Of a DNA stretch of 64,000 bases, positions 6,780 to 16,899 are shown piece by piece (position 1 is the stretch's first letter; each line of letters opens with the position of its first letter). Location: positions 55,179 through 119,178 of the forward strand of contig NZ_FOQY01000027.1 of NCBI RefSeq assembly GCF_900113865.1. Reading direction: 5' to 3'. The notes beneath the pieces are model-generated. The model ran no database searches and was not told the DNA's origin. It was given only the letters and a program-made list of their open reading frames with translations. The DNA is from Streptosporangium canum (GTDB lineage: Bacteria; Actinomycetota; Actinomycetes; Streptosporangiales; Streptosporangiaceae). The position numbers and the translations under genes are program-made.

Positions 6780-9700
6780 TCACCGCGACTTCGGGCGGTC
6801 CGGGACGACCAGCTCCAGGTCGATCGGCAGGGCCTCGGGGTCGGAGCCGATCTTCTCCCGGTTGCGCTCCCAGATGTCCTTCCAGTAGCGGCCGTCGCCG
6901 TAGGCCTCCTCGGCGATCTCCCACAGCGAGCTGTCCGGGCCGGTGGTGACGGTACGGCCGCTCGGGGACGGCGAGCTCTCCGGTTTCGCCGGCGGGGACG
7001 GCTCCGCCGGCTGTGACGGCTGCGCCGACGGCGGGGCGCCGCTCGGGGAGGGCGACGGGGACGGGGTGCCAGAACCGGGCGCCTGCGGCGTGGTGCCGGA
7101 CCGCGGGCCGGACATCTGTGGTCGCCGCCCGCAGGTGCACGGCTTGTCGGGCGGGCAGAGGCACGGCTCCTCCTCTTCCTCCGGCGGCAGGCCGGTGGTG
7201 TTGGAGAGCCGGCGCATCCGGTCCCAGAACTGGGATTCCCAGTGGCTGGGCGGGAGGGTCTCGCTGTCGGACCGGTTGAGGAGGTTCGCCAGCGCGCCGC
7301 CCGGCCCCGGCGCCGTCTGCGGCCCGGTCTCCCACGGCGGCACCGGCGGGGCCTGACCGCGCTCGCGCAGGTCCGCTCCCACCTCGTTGAGCTGCTGCGC
7401 CAAAGCGTCGCGCCGTTTCGCCAGAGCGTCGCGCTGCTCCTCCAAGGCGGTGCGCCCCTGCCCCGGGGCACCGAGCGGCTGCTCCAACGAGCGGACGGCC
7501 GTATCCGCCTTCTGCCACCGCTCCGCCAGATGCCGGTACTCGTTGTACCGTGCCGACACGTACTCGCTCCGCGTGGCGGTCAGGGGTGCCAGCAGGAAGC
7601 GGCGGATCACGCCCTGGCGCGGCGCGGACGCCGCCCGCGCCGGCACCGCGCCCGTACCGCCCGGCTGGAAGGTGCTGCCGCTCGGCCGTGCCGTGCTCGG
7701 CTGCTGCGGCGTCGCCGGACCGGCGGGGCTCTGCGGGGCGGCGACGGGCGCGGCAGACGGAGTCGCAGGGCTCTGCGGCGCGGCGGGGGCGGCAGACGGA
7801 GCGGCGGGGCTCTGCGGCACGGCGGCGGGCGCGGCGGGCGCGGTGGCGGCCAGCGCCTCGCGGACCCGTCCGGCGAAGTCGCTCTCCTCCGGCGAGCCGT
7901 TGTGCAGCACGCGCAGGTCCACACCGGCCTGGTCGGCGAGGGTCACCAGGTCAGGGTGGAGCGGGGCGAACGCCGAGGCGAACCCGTCGTCGGGCACCTC
8001 GCTGTACAGCTTGCCCTTGCGGGTGGCACGGTAATGGCGCACGGTGCCATCAGGCTCGCGCAGCTCGACGAGGACGTCGGTGCGCAGCCCGCGTGCCAGC
8101 AGCCGGGCCTGGGTCACCGGGCCCATCTGCCCGGGAGCGGTCGCGTTGACGGTGAGCAGGATCGGCGTGCCGCGCGTCCAGCGGCCGCTCAGGCTCCGCT
8201 CTGCCGTCTCGACGATCCCCTGACGCAGGACGTCGAGGGTGACGCCGGAACCGGCCTTGCCCTCGGTCTGCGCGATGTCCATCGCCTGGGTGGCCAGCGT
8301 GTCCAGGTCGAGCGAGGGCGTGGTCGCCGCCGGCGGCCCGCTCCGCCACCGCGCCCGCCAGCCGGGGCGCTCGGTGGTGCCGGTGGTGCCGGTGGTGCGG
8401 GTGACCTCCGGATCACCGAGGTTCCAGCCCCACCGGCGCCGGCCTTCGTCGCCGCGCCGGGCCTGCGCCTCGCTCAGCTCCTGCTCGAACACGGTCAGGT
8501 CGGCCTTGCCGGTCGCGGCGCCCGGCACCTCGATCCGCAGCTTGGGCGCCTTGGCGCCACTGGCCTTCACGGTCCTCAGCTCGGCGGCGAGGTCGAATAC
8601 CAGCGGCACCTCGGTGCTGGCGGCGGCGCCCCGCTTGAAGACGCTGCGCTCGACGCGGATGCCGTTGCTGACCGAGGTCCGGAAGGAGGCAGTCCATCCG
8701 AAGAAGCGGCCGGCCTTCAGCCCGATGATCCCCAAGGCTCCCTTGAGAGAGAACCTCAGGCCCTGGTTGGTGGCCACCTCGGTCACGTGCATGATCCGGC
8801 GCACCCGGCCGATCTCGGTGTTCTCCCGGCCGGCGACGGTGACGTGCACGTCCTCGGGCCGGGCCCGGATGGTCACATCCACCACCGTGCCCGGCTTGCC
8901 CGGGTGGGGGACGCGGACCACCAGCCCCCCGTCCTTCTGCAGCATCTGCCGGAAGTTGGCGGCCTCCTGCATGTCGTTCAGGTTCTGCTCCAGCGTCGCC
9001 CGGGCCTGCCGAGCCGCCTTCGCACCGAACAGCTTGCTGTCCGCCAGCAGGTTCTGAACGGCCGTCAGCAGCCCGTCGGCCTGCAGACTGTCCACCTTGT
9101 AGGAGGGCGGCAGCGTGAACGGCCGGGGGTCGGGGACCCGGGTCCCCTCCGTCGCCCCCACCATCTCCTGCGCCACGAGCCGGGTCATCTCTCCCTGCAG
9201 TTCGACCACGACCGGCCGGCGGGCCTCGCCTTGCTCGCCCTGCTCTCCCGCGGCCGGTTCCGACCCGGTGTCCTCTCCGACCGTGATGGTGACCCCGACC
9301 GCGTGACGGACCTTGGCCATGCCCTCGAACGAGGCGCTCCGCTCCAGCTCGTTCCACTGCTCGCTGTTGGTCACCGAGCGGGAGCCGCTCTGGCCGGCCT
9401 CCGCCGCGCCGGAGGGGTCGACGCTGGCATCGGGATGTCCCACCGAACCGCCGGGGCTGACGCCGCCGCCCTGCGAGGTGCCGGCCGACGCGGACACGCT
9501 CTTGTTCCTGTAGGTGTAGCCCTGCATGATCAGGAGGAGGTCGCTGAGGCGACCGGTCACCTCGACCGGCCCGTCGCCGAGGTCCATCTGCAGCCGGATG
9601 GGGATCCGGCCGGCGTCCCGCACCGGCTGGGACTGCGCGTGCCCGTTCGCACCGAGCATGTTGACGATCTTTCCCCACCAGCGCCTGCCGGCGAAGTCGC

Positions 9701-12700
9701 CGAACAGGCGGCGGCGCAGCGCCGGATTCGAGGCCAGGACACCCGGCGCGTAGGCCTCGACGGCTTCGAGTATCGCGTTGTACACGTCGATCTCCGTGCC
9801 GTTCTGCGTGCGCAGGACGATCCGCTCGGGCCAGGACTGGCCCATGCGCTTGCGGAGGCCTTCCGGGAGCTCCGCCAGCTCCGGCTTGGCAGCCCTGTCG
9901 CGTTCCTTGGCGAATAGGCGGGCCAGTCCCCGGCCGGGGTCGGTCTCCCGCCTGAGGCTCTCGTCCTGGTTGCCGAACGACTCCATGAGCCGGTTGAACA
10001 ACGCCGGCGGCGTGTGACGGGCGGCCAGCTCGGGCAGCGGGTCTCCGGAGCTGCGGGCGACCTTCAGGTCGTGGAGGTAGCGCTGGACCAGCGCTGCCTG
10101 CGTGGCGCGCTCGATCTCCAGCTTGCCGTGCATGAACGCTTCCACCACGTCGGACACCCGGTCCAGCGCCAGTGGGATCTTCCCCTGCGCGTACAGGCTC
10201 AGGACATCGCGTTCGGGCTTGCTGTACTGGTAGGTGCCGCCGGTCGTGGTGATCGTCTCGGTGTTGTCCGTGCCCACCTCGCTGATGACGACAGTGCTGC
10301 TCAACTCCGCCGCCATCATGACCTTGCGGCCGACGTCGATGGGCAGGCCTTCCGCTCCCGTGATCGGGGTCGTCGACTCCGAAGTGCCGTGGTTCGCCGA
10401 ATGGGACCCGTTGGCCCCCGCGCCGATCTTCGGGTTCTCGGCCTGGCTCGATCCTCCCGAGACGGAGGCGTTCCCCGCGTGGCTGGTCTGCTCGCCGACG
10501 GACGTGGTGTCACTGGTCAGATCGAGCCCGATGAGACTGGTCAGCCATTTGCCCCCGGTGACGATCTGCGACTCGCCCAGGTGACCGCGGAGCGACACCG
10601 ACCAACTGCGCTTCCCGAAGCCCTCCGTGTCCACGACGATCTCGATCTCGTAGCCGGTGCGCAGGAACTCGGGGTGACCCATGAGGTTGTCGATGCTCAG
10701 GGCCTCGGCGAGGACCTGGAACTCCGGGGTGCCCGGCCGTATGCCGGTCTTTTCGCTGATCTTGTTTATCAGCAGGTCGGCGTTCTTCCCCAGGTCCAGG
10801 GCCAGCTGCGCGGTCTCGGCCACGAGTTCCTCGGAGGTCGGGATCGTGGCCGTGGACTGCGAGATCCCATCCTGGGGCAGCAGGTCGCTGGGGATCGCCT
10901 GCTCCACCCGCACATCCGTGGAGGCGACCTCGTGCACCTGCCCGTCACCCTTCACATGGGTGACCGTCAACGTGTCCGTCTCCCCGATCTCCGCCGTAAG
11001 CCCCCCCAGACCTTCCAGCAGGACCACCCCGTTGGCGGTGCCACCCTTGTTCTCGGAGGTGTTCCGGCCCTTGCCTCCCGTGTAGCCGGCGCCGGCGGAG
11101 GTGGTGGACTCCCCGTCGCCGGACTTGTGGTCGACACCCGTCCCGACGCCCGCTCCCCAGGAGGTCGACTCGCCGCTCGAACTGCCCGCGGTGTCGGAGC
11201 CGATGTAAAGCGTGACGACCGTCTTGGCGTCGGTGTGCGAGATGTAGCTCCTGGTCTGCCACTTCCGGTCGATCTGGAGATGCAGGGTGAGATGCTCCGC
11301 CGGCTGGCCGGTCCGCTCGTGCGTGAGGTACAGGTACTTACCGCCCTGGGCGAGCTGGTTGTAGTGGGTTTCCACCCAGTCCTTCAGCTGGTTCTCTATG
11401 ACGTCCATCATGGCCTCTTGGCTGGCCCGCTCCACCGGGTCGGACGAGAACACCGGGTTCTGCTCCCCGTTGCCATCCAGCTTGGGCAGCATGCCGTTCT
11501 TGCGAAGATACGCCGCCACCGTGCGCTGGAGCGCGGCGATGTCGGTCTTCAGCTCCGCGTGCCCGAATCCGATTCCGCGCACCTGGCCGGGCCCGTCGCC
11601 CTGCCAGGTCATCTCGCCCTTCCGGCCGGGCGGCGCCTCGGGCACGGAGTCGTCCTGCAGCATCAGCGAACCGTCGGGGTGCCGGCGCTCCACGCCGGAA
11701 TCGTCCCGTACGATCGCTTGCTCGTCGAAAGGGAGCCCGGCGTTGGCCGCGACATTCTGCGCTATCTGCACCGTCGCCTTGATCGCGTCGCTGATCGGAG
11801 AGAGCGGCTTGTCCTTGCCCTTGTCGTGGAGCGTGCCCTCGACCTCCAGCTCCACCTCGAACGTGTTGACCTGGTTCCTCCCGGACTTCCGTCTCACGAT
11901 CGGTGTGATCGCCGCGCCACCCGCGTTCAGCCCGACCGACTTCGACCCCGAACGGGAGCCGTTGCCGGACACCTTCGCCGCCAGGTTCTTGAACCGGTGG
12001 TTCAGCTCGGCGAGCGTCTCGCCGGAGAACTTGGCCCCCAGTGCGCCGCTCGCGTTCCACGACCGGTTGGCCCCCTGCCCCACCGACGCCACGGACTGCG
12101 CGACGCCCACATCCTCACCGAGCTGCTTGGAGCTGGCCGTTCCGTCCACCTGCGCGGCCAGCCTCACCCTCCCGTCGGGGGTGGACTCGTATTTGAGTCT
12201 GCCCTTCAGCACGATGGTCAGCTCCGGGTGCCCCGGAACGCTGATGATCTGCCGCAGTCCTTGCGGGCTGTTGACCAGTTCGGCCAGCTGGGCCGGCGTC
12301 TTCCCGACGATGAAGGTGCGTATCTGCTCCTGGGCCAGGCTGTTGCGGGCCAGATCGGGTGCCTGGGAGAGCAGCTCCGCCCTGAACTTTTCGAGCACCC
12401 CTTCCAGACCTTCGACATCGATGGGCGCGCTCTTCGGAAGCGGCGGCGCCTTCCCAGGTTCGAAGGTGAGCTGAGCGGTTTCCTCGGGGCCATGCTCGAT
12501 GTGAGCATGTGAGACCGCCATCTCGACCCTCGTCGCGTCGCCGGCATAACCGTCGACGACCCGCACGACCGACCTCCCGCCGGCCTCCCCCGGGGCGACG
12601 ACCTCGAACTCGAACTCGGCGGCCCCGTCGTACACCGATGACTCGCCCCGGTTGTCCAGGACCGGGCCGTTCCGCACGAACCCGGCGAAGCTCATGGAGG

Positions 12701-15700
12701 TCGACTGCCCCCGGCTACGGCCGCCGCCGCCGCCAAGTACGATGCGCGGCCCTACCGTCTCGATCAGATGCCGGAAGCCGTTCTCGGGCGGTAGTGCCTT
12801 GACCAGGGTTCCGAGCAGACCCGGCACGTCGACATCCCCCGACCAGCCGTTGCTGCGTCCGCCGCTGACCGATACGCCGTGGCTGCCCTGGATGAAGCGG
12901 CCGGTCATCGCCTCGGAGACCGTCCAGCCCTTCGAGCGGAGGACCTCGACGAGATCACTCACCAGCAGCTTGACCCTCAGCTCGACGCCCCTCACCCTCA
13001 CCACCGCTCCGTCGGGGGAGAGCATCTGGCCGAACTCCGTCTCCAGCACGCTCTCCAGCTCGGCGACGGTGTATCGGTAGTCGCTCCCCTTGGCGGCCAG
13101 CGCCTCGTTGACCTTCTCGGTCAACTTGGTCATGTACGGCAACGGGCCGACCGGCAGGCCGGCGGGCAGCATGGCCGTCGACGGCATCGCCTCCTGCATG
13201 GCCTTGTGATACTCGGCGAGCTGGGATTCGGCCTCATGCGCGAGCCTGGCGACCCGGGCGGCCAGCGGGCCGGCATGGCTTGTCCGCTGGTGGGCGGTCA
13301 GCCGTCCCAGAGCGGCCGACGTCGCCGCCAGCGCCGAACGCGCGGCCTCGGCCTGGGCGCGGGCCTGTTCGTACGTGGCCGCGATCCGCAGATCCCGGGT
13401 CGCGGACTCCTGATCGGCCTTGGCCTGTGCGCGGGCCTCGTGGCGCCGCTTCGGTGCCTCGCTGTCGCGCTCCCCGTCGAGCGGCTTCCCGTCCCGCTCC
13501 GCCTTCTCGGCGGCCTCCACCTTCGCGAGCGCCTCCTTGGCGCCCTTCATGGCCTTCCCGGCGCTGCGCGCCCTGGACTGCCTGCGTTCCTTCAGGGCGC
13601 TCTCGGCCGCTGCCAGGGACTCGGTCAGCTCCTTCACTCGCCCGGCCAGATCGGAGATCGCGGAAGGCCGCGACGACGTTCCCGGTGCGGCCGGGTTCGA
13701 GGCCGTCCCGGCCAGCTCGGCGGCGAGCTCGTCGGCCTTCCGGACGATCTCCTCCGCCGCCCCGACCTGCCGCCCCGGACGGAGGGCGGCGTACTCGTCC
13801 GCCGGTGCGCTCGCCGGCTCGTTCGCCTTGTTCGCCTTGGTGACCAACTGACGCGCGCCATCGGTCAGCTCGGACTGGTCCAGGCCGTTCGGATTGTCCA
13901 GGACGATCTCCGTGGCCACCCGCAGGGCCGCGGCGCCGGTCTCGGGAGCCGCTTCCGCCAGGAAGTGGAGACCCTGGATCGCGCCTTCCAACGCCGGCCG
14001 GCCGTCGGCCCGAGCTACCTCGATGCCCAGCCAGGCGGCTGCCTCCGCGCGCAGCCGGTGCGGGCCGACGCCGTCGCCGGCCCGGGTCTCCAGCCGTTCC
14101 CTCACCAGGCGGAGGGTGGCGGCGGGGAGATGGACGACGCTCCCGTCCGCCCTGCTCAGCCGCACATGACCGCCCTCTACCAGCAACGCGTCGAGACCCA
14201 GTTTCCCCATGACGTCGGCCATCGCCGATTCGGCGAGCTCCGTCCTGGTCGTGGGACCTGTCGCGCCCTGCGCGGTCTGCGGGCCCGCGACGCTCTGCGG
14301 GGTCGTCTGGCCCTGGGTGGTCGTAGCGGAGACAGGCCCCGCGCCCTGAGACGACGCCCCCTGAGGCGACGCACCCTGCGTGGACGGGCCGGACGCGACC
14401 TGTCCGCTCTGCGCGGTCACGCCTGCCCCGGACGGATCCGATCCCGTCGGCGCGGCCTGCGCGGCCTGCGCGGGGGAACCGGACGCGCTCGGCCCGGACG
14501 GATCCGTCCCCGCCTGCGTGGTCTGCGCGGACGGAGCGGACGTGCCCTGCCCGGCGGTCCCCGTCTGACCTCCCTGCGCGGTCGCAGCCGACCCCGATGG
14601 ATCCGCCGCCGTCTGCGCGGTCTGCGCGGATTGACCGGGCGTGCCCTGCCCGGCAGGCACGGACCCGGCCTGGCTTCCCTGCGCAGTCGACCCCGACGGA
14701 TCCGGCCCCACCGGCGTGGTCTGCGCGGTCTGCGCGGACGGACCGGACGTGGTCTGCCCGGCGGTCCCCGTCTGCCCCGTCTGCGCGGCCGTACCCGGCC
14801 CGGACGGATTCGACCCCGTCTGCCCCGTCTGCGCGGACGGACCGGACGTGGTCTGGCCACCCTGCGCGGTCCCGGACCCGGTCTGCCCACCCTGCGTGGT
14901 CCCGCTCTGGCTTCCCTGCGCGGCCGTACCCGGCCCGGACGGGTCCGTCCCCGTCTGCCCGGTCGGCGCGGACGGGCCGGACGCGGTCTGCCCCGCGGAC
15001 GTCGATCCGGCCGGGGCCCCTTGCGTGGCCGCGGCCGGTGCGGCCGGTGTGGACGGCGCGGACGGCGCGGACGGCGCGGGCCTGGACGGCGCGGCCTGCC
15101 CTCCGGGCGCTGCCTGGCCGTTCGTGCTCTGAGCTCCGCCGACCACCGCCGGGTCGCCTCCGGTGGACGGCGGTCCCGCCGGGGGCGTGCCGCCTGTGGG
15201 AGCGGACGAGGAAGCGGGATCGGGCGGGGGGATGGTCGCGGTCGCGAGGTTGGTGGTGTTCGCCGCCACGGACGCGTCGTAGGAGGCGAAGGAGGCGGCG
15301 AGGCCGCTGCGGAACGTCGCGACAGGCGTACGGACGGCCTGAATGACCTCTCCGTTGAACGGGCTGAGCGAGCCGTACCGGGCGGCGGCGCCGGTGAACG
15401 CGCCGACGCCGCCTTCCACTGTCGGGAGCACGAGCTGGCCGTGGCCCAGGCCGACGACCAGGCCTCCACCGGCCGAGGCGATGATGTTGACCGCGCCGGC
15501 CTGCGTGATGCCCTGCAGTGTCCGGCCGGTGAACCTCCTGGAGGCCCTGCCAGGGCCGAACAGTCTGGACACCACCGGGGCGACCTTCATACCGAAGGCC
15601 CCGCCAAAGCCCCCACCCACCAGCGAGTCTATGAATCTCCGCTGGTCGACCCTGTCCCGCGTTCCGCGTTTTTTCTGGTCCAGCTGGGTCGCCCCATCGA

Positions 15701-16481
15701 TGACGCCCTCCTCGGTGGCCTCCTCGGCGACCTCCAACGCGACGGCTTTCCGGCCGGCACTGCTGAGGATCGTCCGGGTGGAGCCGCTGGCCGCCGCAGT
15801 GGTCGCGACCCGCTGGGCGACCGGGAGGACCGCCCTGGCACCGGCCGAGCGTCCGGCCGCCGCGGCGAGCCGCCGGAGGATCGTGTCGATGTCCCAGCGC
15901 GTTTTCCTGGCGATGAGCACGATGAGCCGGGCGGCCATTCCCCCGGTGAAGAAGACGGCGACGAGCCCGATGGAGATCGCGATCAACGAGATCCAGAACG
16001 CCACGTTGATCGAGATCTTGGAGTACTGCGTCTCCAGTGCGAAGTTGCCGAGCTTGGCGGCGTAGGCGGCGGCGTTCTCCTTCAGGACGGGGACGCCCGA
16101 GTCCGGCGAGTAAAGAGATTCGAGCTTCGCGATGGAGTTGTCCGTCGGGGGCGCGTCCCACTTCTGCAGGGTCCTGTCGATTACCGGGACGCCCTCCTCT
16201 ACATGGGAGTCCAGGCCCTGCGCCAGCTCGTGCCAGAGCATCCGCAGCCGCCACTGCGTGCTCTCACTGCCCTCGGGCCACATCTGGCCGGCGGAGAGCA
16301 GTGCGATCAGGGTGTCGGCCCAGGCCGGCAGGCTCTCGCCCCACGCGGGTGTGACGTCGGCGGCGAAGCCGTCGCCGGGATCCTCGGCGAGATACCCGTC
16401 GGAGGCGATTGAGGTGTTGCTGGAACTCGTGCTGCCGCTCACGTCGCCCCCGTTCTGGCTTCCGTCGTCCGTCGGGCGCAC
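6780..16481 (-). CDS. Giant modular protein (3,233 aa): CpnT/WXG100-like N terminus, Gly/Ser-looped modules, LysM-like C terminus
   Basis: The GTG start at 16481 opens 3,233 codons. Approximate layout: 1-40 Ser/Asn/Gly-rich; 45-150 helical, with LLSAGQMWPEGSESTQWRL resembling the WXG100-like domain of CpnT-type proteins; 155-188 one long hydrophobic stretch, probably membrane-inserting; 327-363 a second hydrophobic Gly-rich stretch; 416-745 low-complexity Pro/Ser/Gly/Thr/Gln; 940-1100 charged coiled coil; about 1150-2800 repeated modules of beta strands broken by Gly/Ser/Thr-rich loops; 2877-2934 Ala/Pro/Ser; 2964-3045 coiled coil; 3097-3120 an acidic run then PCLCPPDKPCTCG; 3174-3233 a LysM-like domain (SLWEIAEEAYGDGRYW). 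No catalytic toxin motif is recognised. It follows YbaB- and WXG100-type genes, so export by a type VII system and cell-wall attachment by LysM are plausible. Function unknown. Confidence 0.85.
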   Translation of the reverse strand: MRPTDDGSQNGGDVSGSTSSSNTSIASDGYLAEDPGDGFAADVTPAWGESLPAWADTLIALLSAGQMWPEGSESTQWRLRMLWHELAQGLDSHVEEGVPVIDRTLQKWDAPPTDNSIAKLESLYSPDSGVPVLKENAAAYAAKLGNFALETQYSKISINVAFWISLIAISIGLVAVFFTGGMAARLIVLIARKTRWDIDTILRRLAAAAGRSAGARAVLPVAQRVATTAAASGSTRTILSSAGRKAVALEVAEEATEEGVIDGATQLDQKKRGTRDRVDQRRFIDSLVGGGFGGAFGMKVAPVVSRLFGPGRASRRFTGRTLQGITQAGAVNIIASAGGGLVVGLGHGQLVLPTVEGGVGAFTGAAARYGSLSPFNGEVIQAVRTPVATFRSGLAASFASYDASVAANTTNLATATIPPPDPASSSAPTGGTPPAGPPSTGGDPAVVGGAQSTNGQAAPGGQAAPSRPAPSAPSAPSTPAAPAAATQGAPAGSTSAGQTASGPSAPTGQTGTDPSGPGTAAQGSQSGTTQGGQTGSGTAQGGQTTSGPSAQTGQTGSNPSGPGTAAQTGQTGTAGQTTSGPSAQTAQTTPVGPDPSGSTAQGSQAGSVPAGQGTPGQSAQTAQTAADPSGSAATAQGGQTGTAGQGTSAPSAQTTQAGTDPSGPSASGSPAQAAQAAPTGSDPSGAGVTAQSGQVASGPSTQGASPQGASSQGAGPVSATTTQGQTTPQSVAGPQTAQGATGPTTRTELAESAMADVMGKLGLDALLVEGGHVRLSRADGSVVHLPAATLRLVRERLETRAGDGVGPHRLRAEAAAWLGIEVARADGRPALEGAIQGLHFLAEAAPETGAAALRVATEIVLDNPNGLDQSELTDGARQLVTKANKANEPASAPADEYAALRPGRQVGAAEEIVRKADELAAELAGTASNPAAPGTSSRPSAISDLAGRVKELTESLAAAESALKERRQSRARSAGKAMKGAKEALAKVEAAEKAERDGKPLDGERDSEAPKRRHEARAQAKADQESATRDLRIAATYEQARAQAEAARSALAATSAALGRLTAHQRTSHAGPLAARVARLAHEAESQLAEYHKAMQEAMPSTAMLPAGLPVGPLPYMTKLTEKVNEALAAKGSDYRYTVAELESVLETEFGQMLSPDGAVVRVRGVELRVKLLVSDLVEVLRSKGWTVSEAMTGRFIQGSHGVSVSGGRSNGWSGDVDVPGLLGTLVKALPPENGFRHLIETVGPRIVLGGGGGRSRGQSTSMSFAGFVRNGPVLDNRGESSVYDGAAEFEFEVVAPGEAGGRSVVRVVDGYAGDATRVEMAVSHAHIEHGPEETAQLTFEPGKAPPLPKSAPIDVEGLEGVLEKFRAELLSQAPDLARNSLAQEQIRTFIVGKTPAQLAELVNSPQGLRQIISVPGHPELTIVLKGRLKYESTPDGRVRLAAQVDGTASSKQLGEDVGVAQSVASVGQGANRSWNASGALGAKFSGETLAELNHRFKNLAAKVSGNGSRSGSKSVGLNAGGAAITPIVRRKSGRNQVNTFEVELEVEGTLHDKGKDKPLSPISDAIKATVQIAQNVAANAGLPFDEQAIVRDDSGVERRHPDGSLMLQDDSVPEAPPGRKGEMTWQGDGPGQVRGIGFGHAELKTDIAALQRTVAAYLRKNGMLPKLDGNGEQNPVFSSDPVERASQEAMMDVIENQLKDWVETHYNQLAQGGKYLYLTHERTGQPAEHLTLHLQIDRKWQTRSYISHTDAKTVVTLYIGSDTAGSSSGESTSWGAGVGTGVDHKSGDGESTTSAGAGYTGGKGRNTSENKGGTANGVVLLEGLGGLTAEIGETDTLTVTHVKGDGQVHEVASTDVRVEQAIPSDLLPQDGISQSTATIPTSEELVAETAQLALDLGKNADLLINKISEKTGIRPGTPEFQVLAEALSIDNLMGHPEFLRTGYEIEIVVDTEGFGKRSWSVSLRGHLGESQIVTGGKWLTSLIGLDLTSDTTSVGEQTSHAGNASVSGGSSQAENPKIGAGANGSHSANHGTSESTTPITGAEGLPIDVGRKVMMAAELSSTVVISEVGTDNTETITTTGGTYQYSKPERDVLSLYAQGKIPLALDRVSDVVEAFMHGKLEIERATQAALVQRYLHDLKVARSSGDPLPELAARHTPPALFNRLMESFGNQDESLRRETDPGRGLARLFAKERDRAAKPELAELPEGLRKRMGQSWPERIVLRTQNGTEIDVYNAILEAVEAYAPGVLASNPALRRRLFGDFAGRRWWGKIVNMLGANGHAQSQPVRDAGRIPIRLQMDLGDGPVEVTGRLSDLLLIMQGYTYRNKSVSASAGTSQGGGVSPGGSVGHPDASVDPSGAAEAGQSGSRSVTNSEQWNELERSASFEGMAKVRHAVGVTITVGEDTGSEPAAGEQGEQGEARRPVVVELQGEMTRLVAQEMVGATEGTRVPDPRPFTLPPSYKVDSLQADGLLTAVQNLLADSKLFGAKAARQARATLEQNLNDMQEAANFRQMLQKDGGLVVRVPHPGKPGTVVDVTIRARPEDVHVTVAGRENTEIGRVRRIMHVTEVATNQGLRFSLKGALGIIGLKAGRFFGWTASFRTSVSNGIRVERSVFKRGAAASTEVPLVFDLAAELRTVKASGAKAPKLRIEVPGAATGKADLTVFEQELSEAQARRGDEGRRRWGWNLGDPEVTRTTGTTGTTERPGWRARWRSGPPAATTPSLDLDTLATQAMDIAQTEGKAGSGVTLDVLRQGIVETAERSLSGRWTRGTPILLTVNATAPGQMGPVTQARLLARGLRTDVLVELREPDGTVRHYRATRKGKLYSEVPDDGFASAFAPLHPDLVTLADQAGVDLRVLHNGSPEESDFAGRVREALAATAPAAPAAVPQSPAAPSAAPAAPQSPATPSAAPVAAPQSPAGPATPQQPSTARPSGSTFQPGGTGAVPARAASAPRQGVIRRFLLAPLTATRSEYVSARYNEYRHLAERWQKADTAVRSLEQPLGAPGQGRTALEEQRDALAKRRDALAQQLNEVGADLRERGQAPPVPPWETGPQTAPGPGGALANLLNRSDSETLPPSHWESQFWDRMRRLSNTTGLPPEEEEEPCLCPPDKPCTCGRRPQMSGPRSGTTPQAPGSGTPSPSPSPSGAPPSAQPSQPAEPSPPAKPESSPSPSGRTVTTGPDSSLWEIAEEAYGDGRYWKDIWERNREKIGSDPEALPIDLELVVPDRPKSR
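14250..15235. repeat. Low-complexity coding repeat inside the giant gene
   Basis: About 330 codons of Gly, Thr, Ser, Pro, Gln and Ala with irregular repeats of words such as TSGPSAQTGQTG, DPSGPGTAAQ and GQTGTAGQ. At DNA level, blocks like GTCTGCGCGGACGGACCGGA recur. The reading frame stays open throughout, so it is a flexible linker rather than noncoding DNA. Spacing is irregular, which excludes a CRISPR array. Such tracts change length easily and could differ between strains. Confidence 0.8.
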
Positions 16482-16557
16482 GCCGACCGGCCGGCGTGCT
16501 CACGTGCCCTCATCCCGCCGGCTGCGAGGAGAGCGGCTCAGCGTCTGGTCGTGTTTC

Positions 16558-16893
16558 CTACACTTGGAGGTTGCCCATCATCTGGCCCTGAGCATGATCC
16601 GTGGCGAGGGAGTTCGCGATGGCCTTGCGGATCCGTGCCGGTTCCGCGGCGGCATCGGCGATGATCTGGCCGCCATTGGTGATCATCTGGAAGAGGGCGC
16701 CGCCCTGGTAGTACGACGCCTGGAACGCCAGGCCCGGGGTGTCGGCGCCCCAGGTCGAGGAGTTGTTGAGCTGCTGGATCTTGGCTATCTGCGTCTGCCA
16801 CATCGTGCGGACATCGGACGCCACCCGGTCCCACTGGCTGAGCTCGACGGCCACCGCCGGGTCGATGGCGATGTGGTCGGAGTCGTTGGGCAC
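16558..16893 (-). CDS. WXG100 / ESAT-6-like protein
   Basis: 111 residues, two predicted helices joined by a turn holding STWGADTPG, a W-x-G motif as in WXG100 proteins. The first helix is VAVELSQWDRVASDVRTMWQ and the second GGQIIADAAAEPARIRKAI. WXG100 proteins form helical hairpin dimers and are exported by ESX/type VII machinery or act as partners of large substrates. The GTG start follows the YbaB-like stop by 6 bp and uses the AAGAGGTG at that gene's end as ribosome site, so the two are coupled. The giant gene starts 76 bp downstream, so it may be the partner or chaperone of the giant protein. Confidence 0.85.
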   Translation of the reverse strand: MPNDSDHIAIDPAVAVELSQWDRVASDVRTMWQTQIAKIQQLNNSSTWGADTPGLAFQASYYQGGALFQMITNGGQIIADAAAEPARIRKAIANSLATDHAQGQMMGNLQV

Positions 16894-16899
16894 GGCCGG

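Noticed and set aside
14250..15235. Possible CRISPR array or noncoding repeat
   Set aside because: Repeat units vary in length and sequence, no spacers of constant length, and a single frame stays open through it.
7242..16412. Very long open frames (about 900, 830, 1180 and 1000 codons) overlapping the giant gene, in other frames or on the plus strand
   Set aside because: They are rich in Arg, Gly and Pro, lack domain patterns, and have codon use mirroring the giant gene. High GC removes stop codons from the alternative frames.
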